A DNA stretch of 64,000 bases, taken from Fomitopsis serialis (Eukaryota > Basidiomycota > Agaricomycetes > Polyporales > Fomitopsidaceae). Made by a program: the position numbers and the translations under genes. The notes below the pieces were generated by a model. That model was not told where the DNA came from. It saw only the letters and a program-made list of their open reading frames with translations, and did not search any database. Each line of letters starts with the position of its first letter. The stretch's first letter is position 1. This document shows, piece by piece, positions 33,421 through 44,276 of this stretch. The stretch covers positions 155,797 through 219,796 of the forward strand of contig NW_025955026.1 of assembly GCF_022376445.1 (NCBI RefSeq), read 5' to 3'.

Positions 33421-34544
33421 GGCGCTGATGTCGATCGTTATAGGGCGAGGCGACGAGCAACTTTGACCTGCAGATGGACGCGAAGCTGGTTTCGGTGAAG
33501 TGGTCATTTTCAATGCGGTAGGTTTTACATATAGTAGACGGTAGTGTATTATATAGTCGTTCTCAACCCGCTGTGTCGGTGGTCATGTTGCCGAAATTAG
33601 GTCTAAATAGCTTTTGCCATTAGTGGCCGCTAGTCGGTATCGAGCTGATTGTCAAGATCGCTGTGGATGTCAATACATGTCGTAGTTGGTATCGCGTCCA
33701 CTGGCGACGTCGCTGTTGAGATCGTTGTCGAGATCGCTGATTCGTTTTCTATGTGGTCGACACTGTGTTCGACGTAGCGTTCAAGATCGTTGTCGGGATC
33801 GCGGTCGACGTCGCGGTCGAGATCGTTGTCAACGTCGCGGTCGTTGTCGAGATCGTTGTCAACGTCGCGGTCGTTGTCGGGATCGCGGTCGACGTCGCGG
33901 TCGAGATCGCGGTCGGTGTCGCGGTCGAGATCGCGGTCGGCGTCGCGGTCGGTGTCGCGGTCGAGATCGCGGTCGATGTCGCGGTCGAGATCGCGGTCGA
34001 TGTCGCGGTCGAGATCGCGGTCGTCGTGTACCGGGTCCGGAAAGTTTGTATATTATCTGAGTATTCTGAACGAGTACATATAAATTAGTCCTTCCCTGAC
34101 TCATGCATGTCCTGGGTCAGGAAAGCTATCATCGTCTTACAATTAGTTCGAGAAAACTATGCAAAGAACATGTAGCCTGCTCTCGACATACTTGAGCGGA
34201 GCATATTACGTGACCCATATCTGGGCAGCAAACATTTGTATTATATCGTACCATGTTCCGCCTCCGTGTATCTTAGGATTACTTAAGCAGTACCCACAAT
34301 ATCCTTGTGCGAAATATCATCAGGATTCTTTAGCTAATCATCACATGCCCTCAGCATATTCCTGCCCAGAACATCGCATTTTGCCCCCAGTGGAAGTCTC
34401 AGAGTCATAGTTTCTCATTAGGCTCGTGCCCTGAGGTCATAATTGGTACGTGCCACAACCTTGAAGCCTGGCCGGACCAGTGCTTTCGTGGTCTCCGCAG
34501 AGTTTTGGTCTTTTCTCACCAACAACTTAATTAGAAAATCAGAA
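33421..34544. other. Non-coding stretch containing a minisatellite
   Basis: No supported gene. A GTCGCGGTCGAGATCGCG minisatellite dominates 33750-34026. The remaining sequence is AT-richer and includes the promoter of the F-box gene. Confidence 0.55.
33750..34026 (+). repeat. GTCGCGGTCGAGATCGCG minisatellite
   Basis: Higher-order copies of a 6-nt core (GTCGNG/GATCGN) form 18- and 24-nt units. The only ORFs through it are low-complexity Ser-Arg or Arg-Pro strings. Confidence 0.85.
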
Positions 34545-36204
34545 ATGAGTTCAGAAGATACAGCTTACACGGCGCTGCACAATGACCTCATACTGAGAGA
34601 GATCATGACCAGCCTGTCCGACTTGCCTGTACAATCAAACCGCGGACTACGGGACACGCAAGCCGACTCCACGCTTGCTAGCTGTGCGCGTGTGTGCAGC
34701 CTTTTCCGCGAACACGCTTTAAACGCACTATGGTGGCACATGGACACTCTCATGCCCCTGCTGAAGATCCTAACTTCGTCCGTGATCGCCTTACCGACAG
34801 GTCCAGGAAGCACGCAAATCGTTAAGGTATGTTTCATAACCTCGTTCTCAAGAGATGTACTGAGACATGGGCAGGCACTGCACCTGCCAATTCGTGACGA
34901 TGAGTGGCTCCGTTTACTCTCGTATGCGCGCCGTATTCGCAGGCTCTACGTCAGAGATATCGACTTCGAACATGTAGACCCAACTGTATGGATGACTCTG
35001 GCTGCACAGAATGCAGGTTCACCGTTGCTATCGAACCTCCTCCATCTGCAATGGTCCCACCTCGCAATATTGAACGTTATTCACATCCTACCACCGTCAA
35101 TTCAGAAGCTTCAAGCAACATCCACACCCCCGCTGGAAGGCCTTTCAATACATAGCCGGCCTCTGGTAACCAGGAACGAAGTCGTTTTCCAAAACATCAT
35201 CTATATATTGGCATCGCGTGCGACCGATGTCCAAGACTTGTCGCTCCGTGTCTCTCACGCATCAATTCTGGAACCCATTGATCGGTTTCGATCGCTGCGA
35301 AGGCTTTACTTCGACGCAAGCAGAACAGGTCCGCTCACAAGGCCCTTGTTCGACAAGCTTAGTCGTCTACAGAGTCTTGAGCGATTGTTCATCGATCTCC
35401 CAAACCACACCGAAGTAACCTCCTCACCTGACGGTTTCCCTGCTCTGCGCGAGATCCGCCTCGCGGGAAACCCTGCCGGCATCAAACGCGTTCTATCTGC
35501 AATACGAGGTGCTCAGCTCGCAGTTGTCACCCTAATCTTCAAGAACCTCGAGGAGAGCGAATTGCCGTCTATTTGCAGCATCCTTTACAACCTTCGCGAC
35601 TGTGGCAGCTCGTCGATTCATTTCCTCGCGCTAAAGGTCATACCTCGTGTTCTCGCCTCAAGCATCGTCCATGAATCCAAGGGTATCCTGAAACCGCTTT
35701 TAACCCTACGCAACGTCCAACGCATCGACATTCAAATTCTCTCCAAGCTCGTCGTGAGCGCCGAAGACCTGCAGGACATAGCGGTTGCTTGGCCCAATGT
35801 CATTACTTTGCACCTGTTCTACATTGAAGACGGTCAACCCCTTCCACCGCTTTCGTCCTTGTCACTCCTTGCGAAGCACTGCCCCGACCTGCGTAGCCTC
35901 GAGCTGCCGGGGCTGCAAGACTGCGACGTGGATTTTTCCAACCTCCGGGTCTCGTCGCATAACCTGCGGCGCATCTTCCTTGGAAAACAGATGGTTCCGT
36001 CAGAAAAATTGGCCCGCTTCTTGTGTGCCCTCTTCCCGCGGCTAGGCACTAGCGTGTCGCACTCGCACGGGCCACAGTGGCGAGAGATGATGACGATGAT
36101 TGCGGCATTACAGAAAGAGGCGGAAGTATGCGAGAAGAACGATGGAGGGTACGTGGGCCCAGTCTTTTGTGGAGTGGTAACTGACTTGCCTTCTCAGCGA
36201 CTAG
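34545..36204 (+). CDS. F-box/LRR-type protein
   Basis: Exons 34545-34826, 34875-36148 and 36198-36204 (introns 48 and 49 nt, donors GTATGT and GTACGT) give 520 aa. I start at ATG 34545 (MSSEDTAYTALHNDLI), because an open stretch upstream has no ATG. The N-terminus holds a degenerate F-box: LHNDLILREIMTSL, then LASCARVCSLFREHALNALW. The rest is leucine-rich with repeated L..L.L...(I/V)..L patterns (DVQDLSLRVSHA, SLERLFIDLPNH, HCPDLRSLELPGL), as in the large mushroom F-box families. Such proteins recruit substrates to SCF ubiquitin ligases through Skp1; the substrate here is unknown. A 7-nt last exon that supplies only the end codons is unusual but phase-correct. Confidence 0.75.
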
Positions 36205-36992
36205 TATATGAGCAGACGAACTCTAGTTATCTGACGCGCCCAAAGGCACTGCACCGTACGCACGCCTTCAGATCTAATTCGCGATTACATATGTGAAATA
36301 TGGCTTTTTGGAATAGCAGAACCCGAACCTGCAGCACTCGTGAAGCACCTGATGTGTAGGCCGGCACATCTGAAAATTCACAGAAGATGATGCTAGCAAC
36401 TGAGCCCCTCATAGCAGCCCTCCTCGCCGCGCTATTTCCTGCATATATACTTTGGCGAGCACTAATGCTACGCCCAGTTGTTCGCATATCCTCGCCTACG
36501 TCAACCGACTGTCAAACCCATCTTCTTTCACAGTCGCTTCCGGGACGTTGGCAGCCACACTGTCCAGTACCATGGAAAGATGCATGCGATCAAGTAATTT
36601 AGATCCTTGCCTCTGCGCGTACGGATTTATACTGGTAGCCAACCTACTGGGTTCGCCGAGTATCAACACACTGGCGGCCAACCTTCTGGGAATTCGTAGT
36701 TTACTACCGCTCCCCGCGTTCCCACTGCGACATCGAGATTGTAACTTATGTGACAGCTGACGGGGAGGCGTGAACGTGCACGGCGATGTTACGAATCTTA
36801 CGTAGCGCAGTGATCATCAGGCCACGCTGGCATGAAGACAGGCTCGGTGTCGAAGAAGGTCGTCTATGGGTGTAAGTGGGTCCACGAGAGGTTGACAAAC
36901 CTATTTCCGAATGAACAATCAAATTAAGTGTGCGGTGTACACCAACAATTGAAGTAACACAGTAGTCGTGCGCGTAGTATTCCTTTGGTCAT
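36205..36992. other. Tail-to-tail intergenic region
   Basis: Lies between the F-box gene (+) and the oxidase gene (-). Short ORFs at 36387-36760 lack motifs; I see nothing else. Confidence 0.5.
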
Positions 36993-38965
36993 TCAGAACT
37001 TCCATCCTCCCGATAAGCCCATAACGTTGAAAGGATCATACTTCGCTTTCAGTTCCCGCAACCTAGGGAGGTTGCCGGCGTATATCCGCTCCATCGTCGT
37101 GTCGTATATGGCGTAGTTGGGATAGAGCGACGTCTCCGCAATGTCCTGGCCTTCCGCCACGGCAACCTGGGTCAAATAATCGGCGCTCTGCACCATGATC
37201 TGATTCATGAGCGTGTCGTTGTCCGGTGACGCCCACGCGTAGTAGATGTTCAGAGGCAAAATGCCATTGGCACGACTAGGAGGCCAGGCAGAATCGGTAC
37301 CGTGTGAGAATACACTCGGCAGGATTGGCTCGACGTCGTAGCTGACGAAGACCTCCGGAACGTCAGATTCGAGCTGTCCTCGCCAGAACTGAATGATATA
37401 TCAACACATCAGCTCCAGAGGTCGTGAGCCACGGCGAAGGACGACAAACCTGAGTTTCGTTGACAATAGCATTCAGGAGCGGGGTCGTATATTCATACAG
37501 CGAGACCGTGTGGAAGTAGCCCCTGTTATTAAGAGCACTGTCACAATTGCATTTAAGGACGAACAAGGTTGTTGACCTACCGCAGACCGTTCGAACCCTC
37601 TATTGTGGAGAGAATGAGGGACAGATAAGACCTCGTGGAAATATTTTTAGTCAGCGAAGGAAGGGCCATGAAGTCGTCGAACATCCCCTCAGGTGGCGTC
37701 GGGGCGTTGTAATATATGGTCATTTCCGTGATGCTCTATCCGCAGAAGTATGTCAGTCGCTTAGGATACAGAAATGCAGTCCAAGAACATACCAACCCAA
37801 GCGACGCGTCGTAATTGAACGTAGTAAGAATAGCGGCCTTAGGGTCAGTCACGGTTTCGTAGAAGTTTTGCGTAGCAGCGACTACGGCATCATCGACACC
37901 TGTGGTGACGATGCTACCGCCCTAGAATGCATTACTGTCAGGACTTGCACCTCGACTTCAGACGAAATAGACATACCCAGACCGCAGTCTGCGGATGTGT
38001 CTCCAGGTATATCGTCGTCACGATACCGAAATTGTTGAAGCCACCCTGCACCACGACGTCGATGTGAGTAAGCACGCAGATCGTTGCTCATGAACTGCTT
38101 AAATGCCTACCTTCAGCCCAAAGAACAAGTCGGAATTATCAGTCGCAGTTGCGTTCACAACAATACCGGTAGGTAATACAATCTCGAAGCCTGCCACTGT
38201 ATCGATGGTCAACCCGTACTGATTTGACTTGAACGAGTAGCCTAATCATCAATCAGCCTGGAAGCCACTCCCGGGAGTTGTGTGAACTCGCACCTCCACC
38301 AAGAGTGAAGCCCGCCACACCAATGCCACTCACTCGCCCACCAACTACACTGACGTTGTAGGGCTCGAGACCTGCATAGACATTATCCCAAATGTTGCCT
38401 GCTCCGACGCTCGCTATTCCTGCCTCCGTGTCGTATGATACTTCCGTGAAGCGGGTCATAGCGATCTGTACGCCAGGAGTGGCAGAAAATCCGGGGTTGG
38501 CAGTATGACCTGCACCTTTGATCTAGTAGACGGCTCAGAAATCACGGCAATCAACTTCGCAGATTGCTACCTACACCAAAAGGAGTCCGGGTAAGACCCA
38601 GGACAAGGAGCTAACGGACAACAGTCAGTCTTATGAATCAGCTCCACGCACGACGAACACATACAATTTTTCCGACATCTTCGGCAGTTCCGGGCTCGAC
38701 TGTACAGGTTGAGTTGGTCGTACTAGACAGCGCCCAATGAGAGTTGTCGGACGCATACTCCTTCGTGTCTACTCCCTGCACATGAGCGGCAACCTCGAAT
38801 TTGACAATGCTTATCTGACGTACCAGGATAGTAGACGTCCGACTCATGAGAGATCACGTCGGCGATAGCATCGCAAGCGACTTCGTATATGAAGTTCGGG
38901 CCTTCCGTTTGAGCATAGGCATGCAGTGAAGTGAACGACAGAACGATCGCAATCGCTAGCCGCAT
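36993..38965 (-). CDS. Secreted FAD-binding PCMH/BBE-type oxidoreductase
   Basis: About eleven exons on the minus strand close in phase. They start at 38965 with a signal peptide (MRLAIAIVLSFTSLHAYAQ) and end with YDPFNVMGLSGGWKF and TGA at 36993. Visible motifs: the PCMH-type FAD site TRTPFG joined to IKGAGHTANPGFSATPGVQI, where the His is the expected flavin-linking residue (the family more often has GGGH), then VVGGRVSGIGVAGFTLGGGY, GGFNNFGIVTTIYLETHPQ, and the berberine-bridge C-terminal tail. Members oxidise sugars, alcohols or secondary metabolites with O2 outside the cell. Exon ends I could fix include 38965-38824, 38771-38665, 38610-38575, 38522-38294, 38241-38110, 38045-37977 and 37921 onward. 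No lesion was found. The substrate cannot be told from sequence. Confidence 0.85.
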
Positions 38966-40907
38966 CTTGCCGCCGCTGCGCGGTGCCAATTAGACTCAAA
39001 AGCCAGCCAAGCAGGAGGACAACCGCCGACAGTAGAGCGCGGGTACCGCTCTACTTAAGCTTTGTCGCCTAGCACATAGTGCGGCGCGGGGACGGAGGCA
39101 AAAATGACGAATGAAGAACGGAATGGTACGACGTAACCCGGGGGCTGGACATTGGGTGAGAGATGATGATAACCGGGATCTGTTCATCAGCATTTTCCAG
39201 CGGCAGTGTGTAAGTAACGAGGGACGGCCGGCGAATCGACAGGCTCTCAAAATCCGCCCGGGACGCCCATAATAACTCGAACCTTCAGAATCAGAGTGCA
39301 AGCCACAAATCACTTACAATCGGGATTAGAGGCTGCCTCAGAAGAGCGTGCATATCAAACAGCAGTGTCTCGAACGATGCCCAGTCAGACCTCGAGGCAG
39401 CATGGCTACGACGGGCTATGAGCAACATACGTGAGAAGTAGTGAACTCTATGTGCACGCACTGACGGCATGCATCAGATCGCGTAATACACGGATCCAAA
39501 GAGATGAAGAGCATGTTGGCCGCGCACGATCCTACACGAGCAAAGCGAGTCCAAATCACGCTGCTCTCATGTACAGGAAGATGCTATAAGACGCACATTT
39601 TGCGGGTACTGGTCGTATGAGGTCTTGCTTGCCGCGCACAGGAAACATCAGCGACATTCTGTGAAACTCCCTTGTACGACGTACGACAACACCAAGTGGA
39701 GCTTATAGCCGTCGTACCTCAACGGTCTGATATTCGGCTAGGCACGCCAGGGGGGCGTTACGCAGGGGCTTCAGGGTACATACGAGGAGGTACAACTGCC
39801 GCACTGTGAGCGCCCCCAACGGGCTATGATCGTCTATGTGAGCATCTCAGCGCCTGCGCCGTGAGAGAGCCTGGATCAAAGCTATTACACGGCATGTACA
39901 GCGTACTTTCAATGGTACGACTTCGAAGAGAACACTCACCTTTGGTGTGACTTCTATCTTAACGAAGTTCGAGGAGACTCCTCAGGGGATGGTCCATCCC
40001 GACTTGCTGCGTACGATGGCGAGCTGCCATCGATCGTATTCATGATCACGGAATCCACGGAAATAGCTGTCATTCGAAATGGGGGTAGACTCGATGGAGA
40101 CTTCAGGAACACTCAGTGTTTTGTAGACCCTCGCGCATAGGGCGTATCTCTCCAACATCAAGACCACTCTATCCATACTGAGCACCACGTTAGTGACGTA
40201 AAAATTCCGGAAGCGGAGATAACACGCACACAGCTAGATGTGGGCTACACGATGTGAAGAAAGCCTGACAGGCCTGACATGGATTCCCTCGAGTCCGGTT
40301 CGAGGCTACATATGCATGAGAGCCCTGTGAGGGTGTCCATGCTCCCAGTATGGTCCAGTGAAGCAGGAGGACACCTGAATACGCCTGTGAAACGAATGAT
40401 CTATCAAATGGTTCGTTGCGTTGACACCGTGCCAGTAGGATCCTGAGGGTGCACGCAACGAACGTAGGGTGCAAGACATAGTGTCGGCGTGCTCATTCCT
40501 GCAACTGGGGATTAGCCTGACAATGCAGCGAAGGATTCTAAATACTTGCGGTTGATTGTGGCGCGAAGAGAAACATGGCTCTGGATCTCGCCACGGACGA
40601 CGGCGATCAGCTGTATACTCGTTCACCAAGCGCATGCACAGAGATGAACCCCACAAGGCGAGAGATACACAATACATCGAGATTGGCAGCAAGACAACAG
40701 GGAAGAACTTGATCGTAAGGGAACAACCGGAGCGAGACGCCGCTGGACATAGCATCGGGCGCCATTGTGACGACAATGCGCGTCGCGCGCAGAGTAGGAC
40801 AACGGCGTGTACGCAGAATCCAGACAAGAAGACACATCATCGTTTCCCTTGAGCCGCGGCCTCTACATAATGGAATGAGGGCTGAAAGTCACCCACGCAA
40901 ACAGTGA
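38966..40907. other. Intergenic, no supported gene
   Basis: Short overlapping ORFs only, mostly with non-ATG starts. Probably the oxidase promoter (near 39000-39100) and the 3' flank of LSM2. Confidence 0.45.
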
Positions 40908-41373
40908 TTACGCACCACGCCTCGTCGCGTCCTCCAATAACTGCGTGTCGACATGCTCCGCAGGAAGCTGGACGTAGCGCACGACAGAGCCACGGATGAA
41001 GCAATTCTTTACTGCCATCTACATACAGACTTCGTTAGAGCTACCATCTCTCACCTAGACGGCGTTACCGAACCATATGAGGATGTCTTGCTTCGTCAAA
41101 GACCTCTATTTTATCGAGGCGGATGTTCAAGAATCTGTGACGGGAGGACCCTTAGTGAGAGGCCGCTGGATGAATTGTGATGATCGTCTCAGTTGGTCTG
41201 GGAAGAACTTACTGATCAACGGACTTCAGTACGCCAGTGATGGAGAGGTCGTTCTTCAACTCGACCGTGACCTTCTGGTCAGTGAGTGTTTTGAACACGG
41301 AAAAGATCAGCTGCAATGATACAGCACCAATGAATATTAGCAAGTCATTTGCTTGTGGCCCTAAGCATACCAT
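40908..41373 (-). CDS. LSM2: U6 snRNA-associated Sm-like protein LSm2
   Basis: Four exons (41373-41371, 41310-41213, 41134-41074, 41018-40908) encode 90 aa, the usual size. Exon 1 is just the ATG, cut by a GTATGC donor; exon 2 opens LIFSVFKTLTDQKVTVELKN and gives the Sm1 motif, exons 3-4 give FLNIRLDKIEVF, HPHM, and the Sm2 motif NCFIRGSVVRYVQLP. LSm2 is a ring subunit of Lsm1-7 (cytoplasmic mRNA decay) and Lsm2-8 (U6 snRNA in splicing). Intron lengths are 60, 78 and 55 nt. DNIRVV, usual in the family, reads DKIEVF here, a mild divergence. The gene is divergent from the Spc34-like gene. Confidence 0.92.
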
Positions 41374-41515
41374 CTTGAGATTCGCAAGTACGTTGGACAC
41401 GAGAGTTAATGGAGGACAAGTTCACATCGAAACGACTCCTCCGGCATACACCCTACACGTGACCGAGCCACTCGACGCGTTTGTTGATCCTCACTCGAGC
41501 TCATCGTTCACCACG
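41374..41515. promoter_or_regulatory. Divergent promoter of LSM2 and the Spc34-like gene
   Basis: Only 142 bp separate the two start codons. No TATA box is seen. Both 5' UTRs and core promoters must fit here or overlap the LSM2 first intron, so the pair may be co-regulated. Confidence 0.55.
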
Positions 41516-43337
41516 ATGAGCACCAGCAGCTTACCCGACCACGTCGACCGACTATCCCTGCTCGCGAGATCGATCCGCGCTAATGCGGCTGCAACTGCCC
41601 CAGAGACCTCAGGACCCTTCACGGAGGCAGTCCTCCGCACCCCACTCGGCGACCTCATCCGCGACATAGATCCCGCTGAGATGGGTCTGTTCACGGTCAT
41701 CGCGCCTTCCAAACCTGCTGTGTCGAATACCGATGTACCTCCACCACCTGAGGGAGAACTCGCACGAGTTGAGTTCCACGGCGCAACCCCACTGAAGAAA
41801 CCGCCGGCACCAAGGCCAGGAAGGCTGGATGGGCAGAGGGCCGGCGAACATGAACCGGAGGTCTATGCGCGAGCGGCCGTCAAGTACCTCGATCGATAGT
41901 GAGTAATACCAAAACTCTTAAAACGCGTCTGCTTATTAGAATGTGTTTAGTCGGTCCATCAGACCCATGCCTCGAGCATCCGAGCAGGCGGAGAGGATCA
42001 TGGCACAGTTGTCTGAGGTGCGGGATAATATGCGCAAGTTGAGCGAACAGCTAAAGGAAGTGAGTGACAAGACAGTGCCTACAAGCCTTCTACCGACTGA
42101 GTTTAGCACGCGGCCTCAGACCCTCACGAAGTCCCAGCTTCTCCTAAGTCTATCATCATGGACGAGGAACAGCGGATACTTGCGGCTCGCGATCAGATAA
42201 CGGAGCTGAAGAAACGCGTTCGTTATCCTGTTGACCCAAACTCAGACACTTTGCTCACATTTCGTTCAGAAAGAGACCCTGCTTCGACAGAAGGCAGCTG
42301 TACCCAAACCACCACGTAGCAGACATAAACCCAGACCGCAGACGCCCCCTTCTGCTATTGACGAACAAGAAGAGACGTTCTGGAACACGCCCGGGGCAGC
42401 AGCACGAACGCTGCATTTCACTGGCGATTCCTTGCTAGACGAGGAAGTCCACGTGGCCGATATGTCAAACTTATCATTTTCTAGTCCCGTCCCTGTGCGT
42501 AGGAGCGGTGCGGATACTGATTTGCCCGAGCGGGCTTCCGACGAAGAAGAGCTGGAAGCTGAGATGGCCGCCGATGAGCCGGTTCATACTGTAGACGAGG
42601 ACTCTCTGTCGACGGAGGAGGTACTGGACGAAGACGACAGCGACCCGACGGTGAAGCTACGACCACCGCTAAAAGCAATCTCACCACCAGTGGAGGACAC
42701 TGCGGTTCAAGAAGCGGCATCACCTCCCGCTACAGTCGCCGAGACGCCCGATCCTCACAAGCGAGCTAAGGTCAGGGTTACCACCGAGCTCGAACAGATT
42801 GTGGTATGTAGTAGGACACTTGCTAAGCTTGCGCCTTAGCTGATGGGCGATGCAGGCGAAGATATGGGCCACAATAGGCGACCAGATCAAAGCTGGCCAC
42901 GCGAATAGCGGTAAACCGCTCAGAGCCAAGGAGACACTGTAAGGCCAACTTCTATCCTGAACGCGGCGTATCTCATACATTGAGCCAGAGCGATATTGCA
43001 TCAGCTTTCCAACAGCACACCAGCACCGTCCTCGCCATCCATTAGTCTATCCTCCTTCTCCGCTACCGCGCCTGTCTCCACCACATCAGCCCAACCATCC
43101 GCACAACAGATCCTGACCGCCCACATGCTTCTGACACTCCTATCTTCACCGCCCACGTATTCCATGCCATTCGGACGTATCAAGGAAGCATTATCGGACA
43201 AGGTAGCCAGCATTGGCATCAGGGCGAGCGCTGTTGGCGGTGCAGGGATCACCAGGCCGGTTTACGGATGCGTTGCGAAACGACTTCTGAAGATCGAGCG
43301 AGGGGGCAGGGAGCAGGTGGTGAGATTTGACGTGTAA
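41516..43337 (+). CDS. SPC34: Spc34-like DASH/Dam1 complex subunit with long C-terminal extension
   Basis: Six exons (41516-41898, 41951-42059, 42107-42217, 42270-42803, 42856-42938, 43016-43337) close in phase to 513 aa. The N-terminal motif GPFTEAVLRTPLGDLIRDID, followed by AEMGLFTV, matches the Spc34 signature (F..A.L.....LIRD.(D/E)..E..LF). Coiled coils follow (ERIMAQLSEVRDNMRKLSEQ and EEQRILAARDQITELKKR). Then comes a Pro/Ser/acidic linker and a C-terminal domain (RIKEALSDKVASIGI to RLLKIERGGREQVVRFDV) that looks like a winged helix. DASH couples kinetochores to microtubules. The usual Spc34 is about 250-300 aa, so the extension is notable. The name rests mainly on the N-terminal motif; another coiled-coil kinetochore protein is possible. 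Confidence 0.6.
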
Positions 43338-44276
43338 CAATGTACGTACCACTGTGAATACCCAGGTTGTACTCTGCACGGTGCGCAGTGCGCACCGCAG
43401 GTCTGGCCACGTGACCGTGATCTGTGAGCAGCCTCCCATTTATTCTGCTGAGGAGGAGCTTGTCGACGTCGTTCTTGAAAGCTATGTATACCGGAGCTGC
43501 TCAACGTGTATCCCCATCAGGATTCGTTGAGGGTATCGCGGCCATGCCTCTGTCACCATGGCTCCAGGAAGTCGAGCTACTCCCTTAGTCCCTATGTGTT
43601 GCCATCTTCTGACCTGATCAGCTTTCATAACTAGTTGCCCTTGCTCAACTCGAACAACTACATTTGCGGCGAGTTATGGTTCAATAACTTGTTGTTCAAA
43701 CAATCGCTTTGAAGGTTGGTCTACTCATCATTCTGAAAAGGCATGCTGTCCGACCGACCGTCAAGTCGTCAAGGTGAGATCGGTTGTGACAGGGCGCTCA
43801 GTTCCGCGTGAAGTTCGACCAAAGACAGCTAGCTGACGCCGAATTTGTTCATTTCGAAGGCCTCTGCATCCTTGGTCAACATGCAGTGTTCAGTGGCAGC
43901 AGAGGCCTAATAGCTAGTTTGAAAAGTGACCTGGTTGCTGGGCTTCAACTAGTGGGTTCGTAGATCATACCGTCTGATAGAAGCCTTGAGGCTATCCTCC
44001 CTTGGGATCCCATATAGTATCATCTCCTGTGCTCGACATAGCCACTGAAGAAGCTTGCATTACGCGTCCGTGTATCATCCTACTATCTGCGAGTATTTGG
44101 ACACTGGGGCGAACTAGGAAGAGGTCCTGAGTTTCGACTTGGTTTCGACAAGTCGGAAACATAACAACCCACTAGACCCGATCGAGCGCTATTCACGAGC
44201 GGGCGCGCGTCTGCGCGCTAGCCTACCGTGATCTCGACCTCCTCTCAGTCTCATCTCCACGGGAGCACCGTGCGCG
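43338..44276. other. Intergenic, DOCK promoter side
   Basis: No ORF of interest. The last 60 nt before the DOCK ATG are CT-rich (CTCGACCTCCTCTCAGTCTC), typical of a fungal core promoter. Confidence 0.55.

Noticed and set aside
33753..34104. SR- or RPR-repeat ORFs in three frames
   Set aside because: Direct translations of the GTCGCG minisatellite, open in all frames because the unit length is a multiple of three and has no stop.
34443..34544. Upstream extension of the F-box ORF
   Set aside because: It begins at a TTG, lacks an ATG and precedes the F-box; ATG 34545 is the natural start.
31197..34544. Continuation of SET1 beyond the repeat
   Set aside because: I looked for the E-(L/I)-TYDY and post-SET CxCxxxxC motifs on the plus strand after copy 3 and found none; the sequence is ABC transporter remnants.
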